The notes below the pieces were generated by a model that searched no databases, had not been told where the DNA came from, and saw only the letters and a list, made by a program, of their open reading frames with translations. From NCBI GenBank assembly GCA_905178155.1, contig CAJINV010000002.1:303713-367712 (forward strand): DNA of 64,000 nucleotides, in the 5' to 3' direction. Shown here in pieces: positions 34,101-43,766 of the stretch. The stretch comes from Amoebophrya sp. A120. Taxonomy: Eukaryota; Sar; Dinophyceae; Syndiniales; Amoebophryaceae. Within the stretch, counting starts at the first letter, position 1. Each line of letters starts with the position of its first letter. The position numbers and the translations under genes are program-made.

Positions 34101-35255
34101 TCCACACAAAGCTCCGCAATCTCGACGGCTTTCAGGTTCTGCTGCAGAAGCCGCTTCAGCAGCTCCTTTTCTTCCGTTGCAGGTGCTAGCTCCGGGAAGA
34201 TCTTCTGTGTTGCACGCACCGCATTGCAACATCTGCTGAAACTGCTGCTGTGTTGTAGAAGTTGCGCTAGTCGTGACGTCGTCTTCTTCCTGCAGTGGGC
34301 AGAGGCAGATCGCGCAATTCTCTTCTTGCTCGACAGGTGAGTCAGTACTAGTCGCAAGAAGGGATGTTGTAGTAGTACCACGCTGTAATCCACGACCCCG
34401 AGTCCCATCTCCCTCTCCGTTTTGGTATTCTTGGTCGTCCGAAGCCGTTCTAGTTGTACGATGCGTCGAAATTATTCCGGTGGCTCCAGCAGCTTCGACG
34501 TCCACCTCTTCTTCCGCCGTCTGAAGAAACGGCTCATACCTCGCCGTTGATGAAAACGAGGAATGAGCACTCCGGCCGCGGCCACTCCTACTCCCCGTAG
34601 CATGATCCCCCGCAGCCCATCCTCGCGGCGAAAAGCCCCGCGTCCTTGTCGTAAGTTCCGCCAAAGGCCTGTCGACCAAATTCCGTCTCAAATTTGACCC
34701 GGCGCCCCGCAACAAAGAGGCTGCGTTCACGAAATACAACTGTTCCTCCCTCGGGCCGCGGGGAGAGAGGGTCCGGTAAGAGGTCGAGCTTCGGTGGTTA
34801 TTTCGTGTTGTACTTCCACGACTGTCTGAGGCGAAAGTAGATGCCGGACGATGTTGTCCAGGTGCTGTTGCTCCGCGCACGAAGGAGGCGGCTTCGGCGA
34901 AGGTAAAAAACTGTCGGGTTTGTTCCAAGCGAGTTGTACTAGGCCCCCTGCATGTACTAGAGACCCTCCCTGCAGCTGTCTCGTCGCACTCACACAGTGG
35001 ATCTTCTGCTCGTTGAGCAGTCCCTTCATCGTCATGTTGTGGAACAAGCAACAGGAAAGCAACCTGTACTACGACAAGAGCAGCTAGTACTACAGCGCAT
35101 GCGCGAGTATTACAACTGCGGCGAGGAGAAGAAGATGTACCTGGCTGTCGTGAGGAACCATGTAGTGCAGCAACACGACAGGCTGTAAAGATGCACAGGT
35201 AGCAGGACGAAGATCGTCCACCAAGAAGGGCTCTACTACCCTTCTTTCCGCGCAT
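28198..35255 (-). CDS. RING-type protein with very long C2-C3 loop, 12 exons
   Basis: Exons 35255-33929, 33776-33730, 31376-31358, 31127-31113, 30801-30741, 30418-30091, 29881-29774, 29613-29552, 29330-29080, 28866-28785, 28634-28449 and 28269-28198 are joined by removing 11 elements. Residues ~50-72 form a membrane segment (AVVLAALVVVQVAFLLL). CAICLCPL near residue 310 supplies one zinc knuckle. The matching LPQCRHVFHKEC and KCPICRARTN lie in exons 6-8, some 250 residues later. The tail is Ser/Gly/Pro-rich and ends APYENWKVL. A one-base frame change is needed in exon 1 near 34.20-34.25 kb (after QQMLQCG) to reach the frame used downstream. This is a sequencing error, a real frameshift or a missed intron. 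Probable ubiquitin ligase by family. Confidence 0.65.
28270..28448. mobile_element. Introner, family B, diverged
   Basis: The ends CTTGCAAAAGCATCGC and GCACGATGCTTTTTGCAG are inverted. The flanks do not match, so the limits are approximate. Removal gives HSLPHYLSSSPQYW and an early stop at 28198. The alternative frame would run to 28118. Confidence 0.7.
28635..28784. mobile_element. Introner, family B
   Basis: GCAAAAGTATCGCACTCG and its inverse lie at the ends, and the CGCTT duplication is perfect. Removal joins MGGGRS to GGGQGGIQAGG. Confidence 0.93.
28867..29079. mobile_element. Introner, family C
   Basis: The ends contain GTAAGTGTAACTTTTTTG and AAGTTACACTTACACAG. The flanks are GCACT and GCGCT. 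Removal joins RGPSGSA to SNSDGSS. Confidence 0.9.
29331..29551. mobile_element. Introner, family H
   Basis: The TIR is TATGAGAGTGCACAACTCCC and its inverse, ending in TTA. The TCGCC duplication is perfect. Removal joins GNEVGVG to EEARRRAVG. Confidence 0.93.
29614..29773. mobile_element. Introner, family B, diverged
   Basis: The ends TATGCGTTGCAAAACTATCC and ACTTTTGCAACACATA are inverted. The flanks are TTTGT and TTCGT. Removal joins CPICRARTN to VAQKFRTVDEDG, a typical RING exit. Confidence 0.88.
29882..30090. mobile_element. Introner, family C
   Basis: The TIR is TATCCAAGAAAAAAACTGTG and its inverse. The TGCAC duplication is perfect. It splits the RING between LPQC and RHVFHKEC. Confidence 0.95.
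30419..30740. mobile_element. Introner, family F
   Basis: The TIR is TATTGAGAGGAAAAATCCCC and a diverged inverse. The TACGT duplication is perfect. Removal joins ATRAAAKT to YHASTSQW. Confidence 0.94.
30802..31112. mobile_element. Introner, family G
   Basis: The TIR is TATGGGAGTGTCAGGATCGA and its inverse, with flanks CTCCG and CTCCA. Removal joins RALE to VAEDSGKLKF. Confidence 0.93.
31128..31357. mobile_element. Old, diverged introner (B-like right end)
   Basis: The right end CGCTTTCTGCAACCGAGATA resembles family B. The left end TATTCAGAAG matches weakly, and no target duplication remains. Its removal keeps the frame (ESESAAED/RALEVAED), which links the two halves of the gene at 28198-35255. 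Confidence 0.5.
31425..31640. repeat. Two-unit ~135-bp tandem repeat
   Basis: GAAGCTTTGGGG(T)GTGTTCTGGGGTATGCAAAGTGG occurs at about 31447 and 31585. Each copy is followed by GCAT/CGTAGCATCG, a TTTGCA run and a block of CACCCCA repeats. The GGGGTGTG and CACACCCC parts can pair. Confidence 0.75.
31516..31830. repeat. CACCCCAGACA minisatellite
   Basis: Many near-identical 10-11-bp units (ACACCCCAGAC, ACACCCCCGAC) form a strongly strand-asymmetric C/A-rich tract. Open frames across it are a by-product of the repeat. Confidence 0.9.
32463..33330. repeat. 108-bp tandem array with hairpin units
   Basis: Six clear units contain CCTAGGTCAGCGCGGGGAC, TCT, then GTCCCCGCGCCATGACCTAGG. They start at about 32684, 32791, 32899, 33008, 33100 and 33195. 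The first spacings are 108 bp, later ones shorter. Degenerate units flank them. Each unit can fold into a ~20-bp GC-rich stem with a three-base loop. Confidence 0.92.
33777..33928. mobile_element. Introner, family B
   Basis: GCAAAAGTATCGTACTCG and its inverse lie at the ends, and the TTCCA duplication is perfect. Removal joins VFTPNLE to MAERRRGAGG. Confidence 0.95.
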
Positions 35256-36695
35256 CCTTTCCTTTTGCTAATTGCACGACCACCTCCTGCTCTGAGGGCA
35301 CGAACAACATCCGAAGCGGGCTTATTTCAATACATCATGCTGAAAACGACGAGCCACGCCGGTGTAAAAAAGGCGGCGGCGACCTAATAAATATTTACAC
35401 GAGATTCATCGACGACACTTGTTCAACTTAGGGTAGGTGCGTTAGGTATTCATGGTCTTCACCGATTCCGATTGGCAAAAAAAATAGTTATGTGAGACCG
35501 ACAAAACACTTGGCTCCGAAACGGGCGAGGCCCGCAACCGCGGCCACTAGGCTCGTGACGGCCAACTAGCTGCAACACCATCCAAGAGCCACCTTCATGG
35601 GCATTCACGAGCAGCCTGCCCCTTTGCCTTTGCCCCCCGCGGCTATTGACCGAATTGCAGGCAGCATGATGAATGATCCGTTCGAATTATAAAGACGAAA
35701 TAAACACGTAACGACGAAGTGAACAAACACACTAGTGGTCGAAGGAGGGCTTCGTCTCTAGTATCGTGCTCTACTACACTTCTTGTTTCAATTTTTTTTT
35801 CCATTAATTATCATACACCAATCATACACGAAGATCTCCATCACGATGTTGACTTATGATAGTCGGCATTTTTGATTTTGGCAGAGACACTTTTACCCAT
35901 GGTCATCCTTGTGCTATCTGTAGTAGGGAGTAACGTAGCTAGTCATCACCAGCATACGGCGACTAGAGGTTTAGTGCAGCAGATATGGAGGTACACGTAG
36001 TTCGACGTGGCCGATCTTTCGACGAAGACAAGCTTCGGCAGCGCTCTGCAGTGTCACTGATATTAGTCCGCCTCCGCCATGCTGTATACTAATCCTGGTA
36101 CAGAAAGCGCTAGAATTTTTGCCTCATACAGGACGCAGACAGGTAAAGGAAGTCAACATGGTTAAATGCCTCGATAGTCTCCTCTTCAATAGACAGCAGG
36201 ACGACCTCCACCATGTAGTTGTAGTTCTAATTTCGACGAAAAAAAAAGAATGATTGTGATAGGAAAGCCCGCTTTGTAAATGAAAAATGGAACGGAAAAA
36301 CAAGATGCCGTAATTTTTGTTCAGAAATGATCATACAAGGCTTCATGTTCTTCTTGTTCGTGATTTTTACTCTAGTAGTTCTTTAATTTGTTGCACAAGA
36401 GTGAACAATTAAGTGGACCAAGATATTTGTTTCCCCTGCTACACAAGAACTCGCGTACCAGGAAAAACTTTCTTTCGATGCTGTGTTGTGAGTAGGTAAG
36501 AAATCAGAAATCTACTTTTTGTTCGTGTGATATATGCATGAGAAATCTACTTTAACTTTTTCCCGCCTCCGCCCTGGGAGCAGAGACATACACTTGCATT
36601 TCGTAATACTCGGCACGACCTGGAGATCGCATCGCGATCTTGAAATACATTCGTCATCTGTTTTTTTACAACACACTTTAAAAATTTGATTTGTC
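35256..36695. other. Intergenic region
   Basis: No ORF, introner or repeat that I can support. AT content is higher from 36240 to 36690. Confidence 0.5.
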
Positions 36696-38299
36696 TTACA
36701 CCAAATGTTCCCCTAGCGCCATCCACATGTTATTCAGGGTAAGACTTTTCGTTCGACCATGCTGTGTGAGTTGACGTTGAATCTCCAGGAGCTTGTCTTT
36801 GTGCTCCGAATCGTTCTCGATTGCCATGGCCGGTCTGGCAACATCGGCGTTGGTGTACTGCAAATTCAGCGGAAAGTAGTCTTTGTACACCTCCACTAGA
36901 CGCTGATTCACGAGCTCTTCGAAAAACACGAAGTCCCTGGGCTGTATGGAAGGGTCATATTCGAAATCGACAAAGTTAAAATTATAATTTGTTGTGTTTT
37001 TTTTATTCATGCACCAAATGCATTGTGGCACAAAGCGCGTGCTCTCTTGCAGAGAAGGCAATTGGGGGCGATCGTACGCCTGTACGGGGTTCGAGATCAC
37101 ACAGAAATGCTAAAGAAGCATGATAGAAGCAATCTTGGTCTTCTTTGCCCAAACAGCATGACAAACTGGATCTAGGTGCTACCAAAATTTGTCATGCGCC
37201 GGCGCGTAGAAATTGGGCTCTAATCGGAGGCATCGACTTTACGCATCGCAGACATTTTCGACTTTGTCAACTTCGACCGTGATGCGTCCATAAGGTCTCC
37301 TCCGTCCCCATTCGGCAGGTCGGTGGACGGGAACGGCTGGCCTCTCGAAAGGTCGCGTTCCGCGCGCTTGCCGCCGATGGCGAGGCCAGGGTTGCGCCGG
37401 TGCAAGATGTCCTCCTTCGATAATTATGAAACGAGTAGAAACATATTTCCCAGGACCGCAGCTGCACAGCTTTTCAACATCTGATAAAATAGTCATGATA
37501 ATGGCTGCACTACAAAATTTTACCCCCCCTACAACACGAGAAAGAGCATGTTAAACCGGAGTTGTCAGTCTTAGTGCGTAGCAGAGCAGGCGCATTGGTG
37601 GCTACTTTCGCGTGCACAGATCAGTTGCGACCTGCCGTTGCGGCCTCTCGTGAGATGAGTTGCTTTATTGCCGAAACTTGTAGTACTTCTACTTCGCTGC
37701 CGAGAAACGGTTCTGGTGTTATACGTGAGGTTCGCATTTCATAACCCTCCGTGCTGAGCCCTCTCGGGCGTTCCTGGACGACTTTGCCCTGCTCGCTGAC
37801 AACCACGCTTGGCGGAGCGGGGTACTTCTTCTAATGTCGGATAACAAGCCTCGGCCCCGAGCAGAGGCGATGGGACGTACGGCATGCCCAGAAATTCCGA
37901 AGATAAAAAGGACGCGCCCGCGTAGGAACCACCCGCAGGAGAGGGAGCTGGTGCTGCAGCGGACGACGACGAGGCAGAAGACCCACCAAAGGGATAGCCA
38001 GGTGCCGGCTGCGCCATCTCGACGTCGCCGTGCGCAACGGGGATAGTTGTCGCAGGCTCCATCAATGTGTCCTCATCATCGCTGTTATCAGGGACAGGAA
38101 CTTCCGCCGCAGCAAGCAGTCGCAGGCGTGCGGTCTCGGCACTAGGTGCGCGGCGTTTATTATTCCCGGAGGACCCTCGAGTTGCCAACACCCGAACCGC
38201 GTTTGCGGAGAGGGGAAAGAACAGCGAGGCGGCAACAACCACCGTGGCGGAGCACAGACCGGCAACGCGACGAGGAGAAAAAACTGCTGGGCCGGCCAT
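36696..38299 (-). CDS. Paralogue of the VYK/FPLN-domain family, middle unresolved
   Basis: The N-terminal exon (38299 to ~37825) encodes MAGPAVFSPRRVAGLCSATV and a hydrophobic stretch ending ANAVRVL, similar to the RRVC...ADAVRM starts of the genes at 46025 and 47842. The C-terminal exons (~37470-37293 and 36944-36696) join across a family G element (NGDGGDL/RDFVFFEEL). They contain LVEVYKDYFPLNLQY and SLTLNNMWMALGEHLV, the family domain. Between 37825 and 37470 the frame changes at least once (a coding-like frame runs 37806-37621), and short direct repeats GATAAT near 37423 and 37497 may bound a small intron. One gene is inferred; two are possible. Confidence 0.5.
36945..37292. mobile_element. 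Introner, family G
   Basis: The ends TATGGAAGGGTCATATTCGA and CGACCGTGATGCGTCCATA are inverted, with inner GACAAAGT/ACTTTGTC. The flanks match poorly, so this is an older copy. Several GCATGACAAA motifs are present. Confidence 0.8.
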
Positions 38300-39372
38300 T
38301 TTTACGAATTTGTATTTCTTGGATCGGTATAGCTACAGTAAAGTACGAAATGAATTCGTACGAAGAAAGTAGCCCTCCTGATGAAGTACGTTGCGAGAAA
38401 ACCAAAGAAGGGGAAAAACGAGCGAATTTATGTGTACGTCAAGACCACGGGCTTGGAAAGTAGATGTTAGGCGAAAAACTGATTTCAATTAGCAGAACAA
38501 GTGTGTAGTAACGCGTCTTCGTAAATGTTTGCGTGCAGTCGAACTGGAAAAGACCTAAAGTTTTGCGAGTGCAACTTGTATGTTGAGTGGTATTTGTACT
38601 GTATAGTTGTAGTCTTCACGAGCGCGGCAGTTTGCAGTTGTACTTGTTGTAGTTGGCAGAAGAAAATATGTTTTCCAGATTTTCGAATCTCTGTATTTAT
38701 GTGAAGTCAAAGTAGAACGCTGACCAGCAACATTCACGACAGTGTGCTTCCGATTTTTGGCCACAAAGACCACGATGGGAAAGCTTCTTACGCCGAGCCC
38801 CAAAACTACTTCCAAAACAGATCTTGATTGACATTTTATTGCTGCCTTTTATTTTCCATTAGTGCCGATCTTTGATTTGTATTTGTTATTATGATGATCT
38901 CAGTGGACATTGCGCCGCCAAGTTATTTCCATTTGCATCGTCGATTTGTGTTCCACTTTCGTTCCACCACGAAGTAGCCTTTGGCCTCTGTAGAGCCAAC
39001 TGTTGCTTTCCGAAAAAATGCGAGTTGGATTTCCTGTTGTGTGATCTGCTCATTAGGTCGCACACGATTGCATTTATGAACCGAGTCGGTCTGCTCGACA
39101 TATTGGATCCGATCCTCATAAAAGCAGCAGTATGACCAAGGTTTTCCTGCGCACCGGGACTGAATTGATCATGTCTTTGATGCGATAAAAACGGAAGAAG
39201 GATCTTCTGGGCAATTTATGGTCCTTGTTGTCCTGGATCTTTTTCTTCAAGCTTCCAGCCTCATCGGCCAACCGAACAAAACCGCACACACGGCATGAAG
39301 AGAAAGAAACAACATGTTCATTATGTGCGAATCATGAAAGGTTGAAGGTAGAGGTTGAAGGCTGTTTACAAG
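38300..39372. other. Divergent intergenic region
   Basis: It separates the minus-strand gene ending at 38299 from the plus-strand cold-shock gene. A minus-strand frame at 38555-38815 is open but has no recognisable feature. Confidence 0.5.
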
Positions 39373-40533
39373 ATGGCTGCTTCGTCGTTTTCGTCTCTCA
39401 GCCCTCAGCGGATGAAGGGCGCAGTGGTGCACACTGTCCCGCTCAAAGGGTACGGCTTCATCCGCCCTACGGCTGCCAGCTGTCGGGATGGAGATTTTTT
39501 CTTCCACTTCTCACATGTCAACTTCATTCCTGCATATGGGATCAGCGTCAACTTCATTCCAGTCGAGGGCAAGCCGGGCAAGGGGATGTGTGCCCGGTAC
39601 GTTCGCCGTGAGGAAGTACATGTCGCCGCTGATGACGCAGACCAGACCGCTGGCGTTTCTCCAACACAGCGCGAGGCCCTGGAGAGGGTGGGACACAATG
39701 TGGCCGATGTGATCCCGCGTGAGATGCTGGCCCTCTACGAGAAAATGAAAACCATGCCAGAAATTGCGGCCCGCTACGAGAAAGGCTTGGTCGAGAAGAT
39801 GCACTCCATCACCAAGCTCGAGGAACGGGTCACCAAGGTGGAGGAGGCCGTGGAGGGCTTCTCCAAGAACCTCAGCGAAGGGACCGCCACCGCGTTCAGC
39901 ACGACGCTGCTGCCGCAGGTCACCACGCTCCTCGAGGCCTTCAGCGGCAGCGCCAAGAACGGCAAGCCAGTGAAGGGGCAGGCCTTGGGTGACTCTGACA
40001 AGGGGCGACCGGGCAGCTTCGACATCGTAGCGACGCTTGCCGATGGCGCCGACTGCGAGAAGGAGACGCAGAGCAGCAAGACTGGCCGCAGCGTGCCCAG
40101 CTTTGACCAGTCCAAAACTTTTAGCACCGAGGCAGGTCCTTCTCCACTTTCTGCGGCAGCCGTGCGATTTCCTTCTTCCGCGAAGTTGCAGACCTTGAGC
40201 AAGTCCCGACCCGCCACTGGGGCCAGCCGAATGAAGCCAACTGCCGGAACCATTGCGCCGGAAAGTGGAAGCGGGTCTCCGACTGACGTGGCGACTGGTA
40301 CTGCTTCGACTTCGACCCCGGAGCTGGTGTCGCCCTCTATGTCGACGGTCTCTTCACTGCAGAAGGGGCCCAGCTCGCTGTGTGTGGGAAAAAGCGTGAC
40401 TGTTCAGCGTGAAGGTGCCGGTCGCGGCGAAGGAGCGCTTTCGGGTGAGGAGGATTTGCTGCTCTCCAGCCCCTTTGCAGACGAAATCATGGAGATTACC
40501 TACTTACGGAAGAAACAGGGGGTGGGCACGTGA
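39373..40533 (+). CDS. Cold-shock-domain protein
   Basis: ATG 39373 (MAASSFSSL) is the first in-frame ATG. Residues ~13-85 match a cold-shock domain, an OB-fold that binds single-stranded RNA or DNA: GAVVHTVPLKGYGFIRP (RNP1-like), DFFFHFSHVNF (RNP2-like) and VEGKPGKGMCARYVRREEV. A coiled-coil-like part follows (KLEERVTKVEEAVEGF), then a Ser/Thr/Pro-rich tail. Codon use is richer in G/C at third positions than in the neighbours, and there is no introner across 1.16 kb. The stop overlaps a perfect donor (CACGTGAGT), so a canonical intron and further exons are possible. Likely a nucleic-acid-binding regulator. Confidence 0.85.
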   Translation: MAASSFSSLSPQRMKGAVVHTVPLKGYGFIRPTAASCRDGDFFFHFSHVNFIPAYGISVNFIPVEGKPGKGMCARYVRREEVHVAADDADQTAGVSPTQREALERVGHNVADVIPREMLALYEKMKTMPEIAARYEKGLVEKMHSITKLEERVTKVEEAVEGFSKNLSEGTATAFSTTLLPQVTTLLEAFSGSAKNGKPVKGQALGDSDKGRPGSFDIVATLADGADCEKETQSSKTGRSVPSFDQSKTFSTEAGPSPLSAAAVRFPSSAKLQTLSKSRPATGASRMKPTAGTIAPESGSGSPTDVATGTASTSTPELVSPSMSTVSSLQKGPSSLCVGKSVTVQREGAGRGEGALSGEEDLLLSSPFADEIMEITYLRKKQGVGT

Positions 40534-40878
40534 GTTTGGGACCTGGATCTAGTTGCTATCTTCTAGCCGATTTCTTCGCTATTTCCTTTTGTTTTCAATT
40601 TTCATTCAGGAGCAGTATTCGTCTTTTCCATTTGTCTGTAGGTTGCTGTTGTTGTTTATTTTCATCTGTAATTAGGCTATCGCCATTACGACTACTGTAA
40701 GTAGGTAGGGTTTTCATCTCTCTGGAAGTAGGTAGGTTGGGCCATCGCTATCGCTGTTTTTTCCCACTGTTGTTTGTTTGTTGGTTGGTTGCTGATGTTG
40801 CCATGATGTTTCGCGACCAGACCGTCGGGCCCTCACCACGATTTTGGTGTGTGGCCTCGATGGTGGAACGCGCAGTTT
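40534..40878. other. Downstream region of the cold-shock gene
   Basis: T-rich 3' flank with TTGTT/TTGG short repeats. No gene seen. Confidence 0.5.
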
Positions 40879-40900
40879 TCCGTAGCCATTTTGGCTCAAG
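40879..40900 (+). other. Dinoflagellate spliced-leader sequence embedded in the genome
   Basis: The 22 bases TCCGTAGCC...TTTTGGCTCAAG match the known dinoflagellate spliced leader exactly. They are followed by GAGCC, not by a GT donor, so this is not an intact SL RNA gene. It fits the relic left when a trans-spliced mRNA is copied back into the genome. Confidence 0.88.
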
Positions 40901-41548
40901 GAGCCTAACTTAGTAGAAACCTGTCGAGAGCGGGGCCCTCTGCACGGGGCCCCTGGAGAGTATGTGTAGGCAGCCGGGTGCAGCCGGCTGCGCCCTAGAT
41001 TCATTTAGGCTACAAGGGAAAGTCACCGCCGTCCCCCCCAAGTTGGTTCCATCCGGCACCACCGTGCAGCTCTGTGACCCGAGGGAGAAAGTCACCAGCG
41101 CCAATCTCCAATCTCCGGCAGCATCTAGTGCCAGGCCGTGCAGCAACAAGGGCAAGCACGACGCGGCCGGTGGGGGTTTCTCCCTCCACCGCCAGAGGCA
41201 TTGTGGCGCATACCGACCTCACCAAGACCTCCGCGCACCCCGGCTACGATCGGCGCGTCGGAATTGCGGCGACTGGCTACCCCGCAAAACCTCCTTCCTA
41301 GGCTAATTCGCACTCCGGAAGATCCTCGACGACGGTGGCCTGTTGTATGGCGCAAGCCGCCTGCCCCCGCAGGAGAACTTTCTCTTCGCGGCGTTTTTCA
41401 AAGATTTCTGGAAACCATACCTGCGAGAAGGACACTCTGATCGCAAAGATTCTGGAAGGCACGGGCGTGCAGTACTTTCTGGGCCAGGCTCGGGATGCCA
41501 AACGTGACGACGACTCTGTCGTCGGGGGTGTGTATGCAATGTTTGCGT
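40901..41548 (+). pseudogene. Probable retrocopy of a trans-spliced mRNA, frame broken
   Basis: It lies directly after the leader relic. GC-rich, coding-like stretches change frame. One frame reads ILDDGGLLYGASRLPPQENF and LFAAFFKDFWKPYLREG. A second continues DTLIAKILEGTGVQYFLGQA to a stop at 41548. An earlier part (GIVAHTDLTKTSAHPGYDRR) is also open. No poly-A tail or target duplication was found, and no family is recognised. Confidence 0.5.
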
Positions 41549-41753
41549 GAAGTGGAGTATGGATGAACTTAATTAATTGTTTGCTTTAGTTTTTGTCATG
41601 CGTGATGTGTTTTTATAATTGCATTTGCATTGACTTTTGAGAGAACGTGCTTACGTGATCCTCTTCTTTGTTTCTTCGGTTCTATCCTGTCATCGTGCCT
41701 CAAAAAATCACCAATGTCAGGTATACTCGAGCACCACACGCGTCGCGACTGTT

Positions 41754-41927
41754 ATGGAACTGGGACAAGCGACGGAACGAATGGCCACGGACGCGCTGCG
41801 CTTGGCGCTGCCTTCCTCGACGACGCTTGGCGCTTCCTGTGCTGCGGGGTCTTGCGCGGACACGTTCCGCGCCTTTGATGATGATGAAGCTGTGGGCAGC
41901 AAGGCTCCTGGCGAAAAAACTCTGTAA
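41754..41927 (+). CDS. Short hypothetical ORF
   Basis: MELGQATERMATDALRLALP...APGEKTL with GC-rich codon use like the cold-shock gene. The opposite strand is also open (41717-42058), with a hydrophobic start. Either may be an exon of a longer gene. Confidence 0.25.
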   Translation: MELGQATERMATDALRLALPSSTTLGASCAAGSCADTFRAFDDDEAVGSKAPGEKTL

Positions 41928-43436
41928 AGTGTGCGCGACGAGAAAAGAAAGAAGGCAAAGCGGGCGGCGTTAGTAGTAGTAGTAAAGTTAAAAAGGAGCT
42001 TTAGTGCTAGGTAGTTTTCGTACCCGGCGGTGTTCAGACCAAGAAGTGATAGATACACGTTTACTAGCGCTCCTGTTGTGGCAGGAATTAAACGTAGGAA
42101 CTAACACACCGACCGGCGGTAGATAAACAGGGATGCTTAGAATTTGGCCTGCGGGCATAGAATAGTCCATCCCTCACACTGCTGTTGCGCCAGCAGATGT
42201 GGCGACAGGCGTGGCGTTCGCGGGAAGCCTCATGACGAGGATAGTTAGTTTTGTATGGCGGTCCATGTGACTGCAGTGCCGTGGCCGTCACTTTGCCTGC
42301 TCGTGTAGTACATTCCGCATAGCGCCCACCTTCGACGATTACAAATATTCGTAGCGCAAAAGACCTCCGTGCGGATCGTTGGCACTAGTAGCGCCCTAGA
42401 CACCTCGGCCAAAGATGAAGAAGGTGGTAAATTTGTATACGTAAAGCAAAAAAAAGCTCCAGCTGCTCCAACGTTTCCGTTTCCAAAAAAAGTGAAAAAG
42501 TAAGTAGATCGTAAATTCCTATCGGCGAGTCCAGTGTAGTCGAGGGCGTCCCCACCTGTGTGCGAGTATATCTCCACTCGGGGAAAGAAGCGCCCGTGTG
42601 GGCCGGGCGGTTTCGATGCACTAGGGAAGTTTGGTAGAGGGGTTAAGGGTACTATCGGAAAACAAAAAAGAAAGACAAGTGATCCAGGCCGAGGTGATAT
42701 TGCATGCAGTAGTTAGGAACTTGCATACTAGGACCAAATAGTTGTAAGTGACTGATAACTTAGACAGGGTTTTAGGGTTAAAGACGTGGTGCTCCCGTCA
42801 GGCGCGTGAAGTTATTTCGTTGGCCAAGTATAAGACTGCCGGCGTTCTTGTCGGGTTCATGGCCTATTTTCCCAGCCCCACCCAGTAAGCATGAATTTCA
42901 GGCCGGGGTTTGTATGATCACGTGGGGGGAGGACAAGTTCGTCGTTAGCCGCCTCTACTAGAACTTAGTATGCGTGGTCAAGTTATAGCTCATGAATAGC
43001 TCCAGCTGCACTCTTAAAGTTCTGGAACGCCGCCCCGCAGCCAAGCCAAGCCAAGACCTTTCTGATTCTGATTCTGACCAGCGGTGTTACAAGAGGACTT
43101 GTACCCTAAAACTTTACTTCACTTGCTCCTGTCATCAAAACTGCTCTAGGGGGGTCCGGTCGCCTCCAAACCAGTCTTTTGAATAGGTCCCCTGCTCAGG
43201 TCGGGCCCCACACTCCAATTCCAGTGCCATATCTTTAAATACCATATATCCTGCATTCACATTAAAATTTCAAAAATCGTACATGTTGTAGGGACTTTCA
43301 ATCTTACATCTTATAGCATCACAAATTCGAAAAAGGTTCTTCAAAATGTTTGAAAACCTTACAAAACAACTCGTCGTCGTTTTGAACCAACTACTGTAGT
43401 GTTGTCCTATATTTCATCGTAGTGCGTATTACTTAA
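41928..43436. other. Intergenic region
   Basis: No gene or introner supported. It contains TAGTAGTAG microsatellite runs near 41972 and short GATTCTGATTCTGA repeats near 43062. Confidence 0.45.
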
Positions 43437-43766
43437 TTACGAATCGGAGTCGAGCCATGATCGTAACCGGGCAAGCACCGTACTCATATTCTGCAGCGTG
43501 AAACTCTGTGTCCCGTACCCAAAAAGCTGGACTCGCCCGTGGTCGTGGATGGCGAGGACGTCTCGCAGTGCACACAAATCGCTTTTGTCCGCGGGCGAAA
43601 TACTTGCCGTGAGCTCTGCGTTTGTGGGAAATTTACCGACGTACGCGTCGTTCTTATACAACGCAAAGTGTTCTATTTTGTACACTCTAACCAAGCCGTA
43701 ACTGAAGGCCACTGACCTATCCCGAAACCCCGAAGCCACGGCTTGGATTTTTCCTATTAACTTCCT
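43437..43766 (-). CDS. Second C-terminal domain copy, in frame after a TAA
   Basis: The frame follows the TAA at 43767-43769 without a shift: RKLIGKIQAVASGF, then YGLVRVYKIEHFALYKNDAY and SFTLQNMSTVLARLRSWLDS, ending at TAA 43437. It aligns with the C-terminal domain of the genes at 47084 and 36696. No ATG is near its start. It is either the second domain of the upstream gene reached by readthrough or a reassigned codon, or a decayed remnant. Confidence 0.5.
   Translation of the reverse strand, partial: RKLIGKIQAVASGFRDRSVAFSYGLVRVYKIEHFALYKNDAYVGKFPTNAELTASISPADKSDLCALRDVLAIHDHGRVQLFGYGTQSFTLQNMSTVLARLRSWLDSDS

Noticed and set aside
40879-40900. Functional SL RNA gene
   Set aside because: The leader is followed by GAGCC instead of a GT donor, and no Sm-like motif was seen just downstream.
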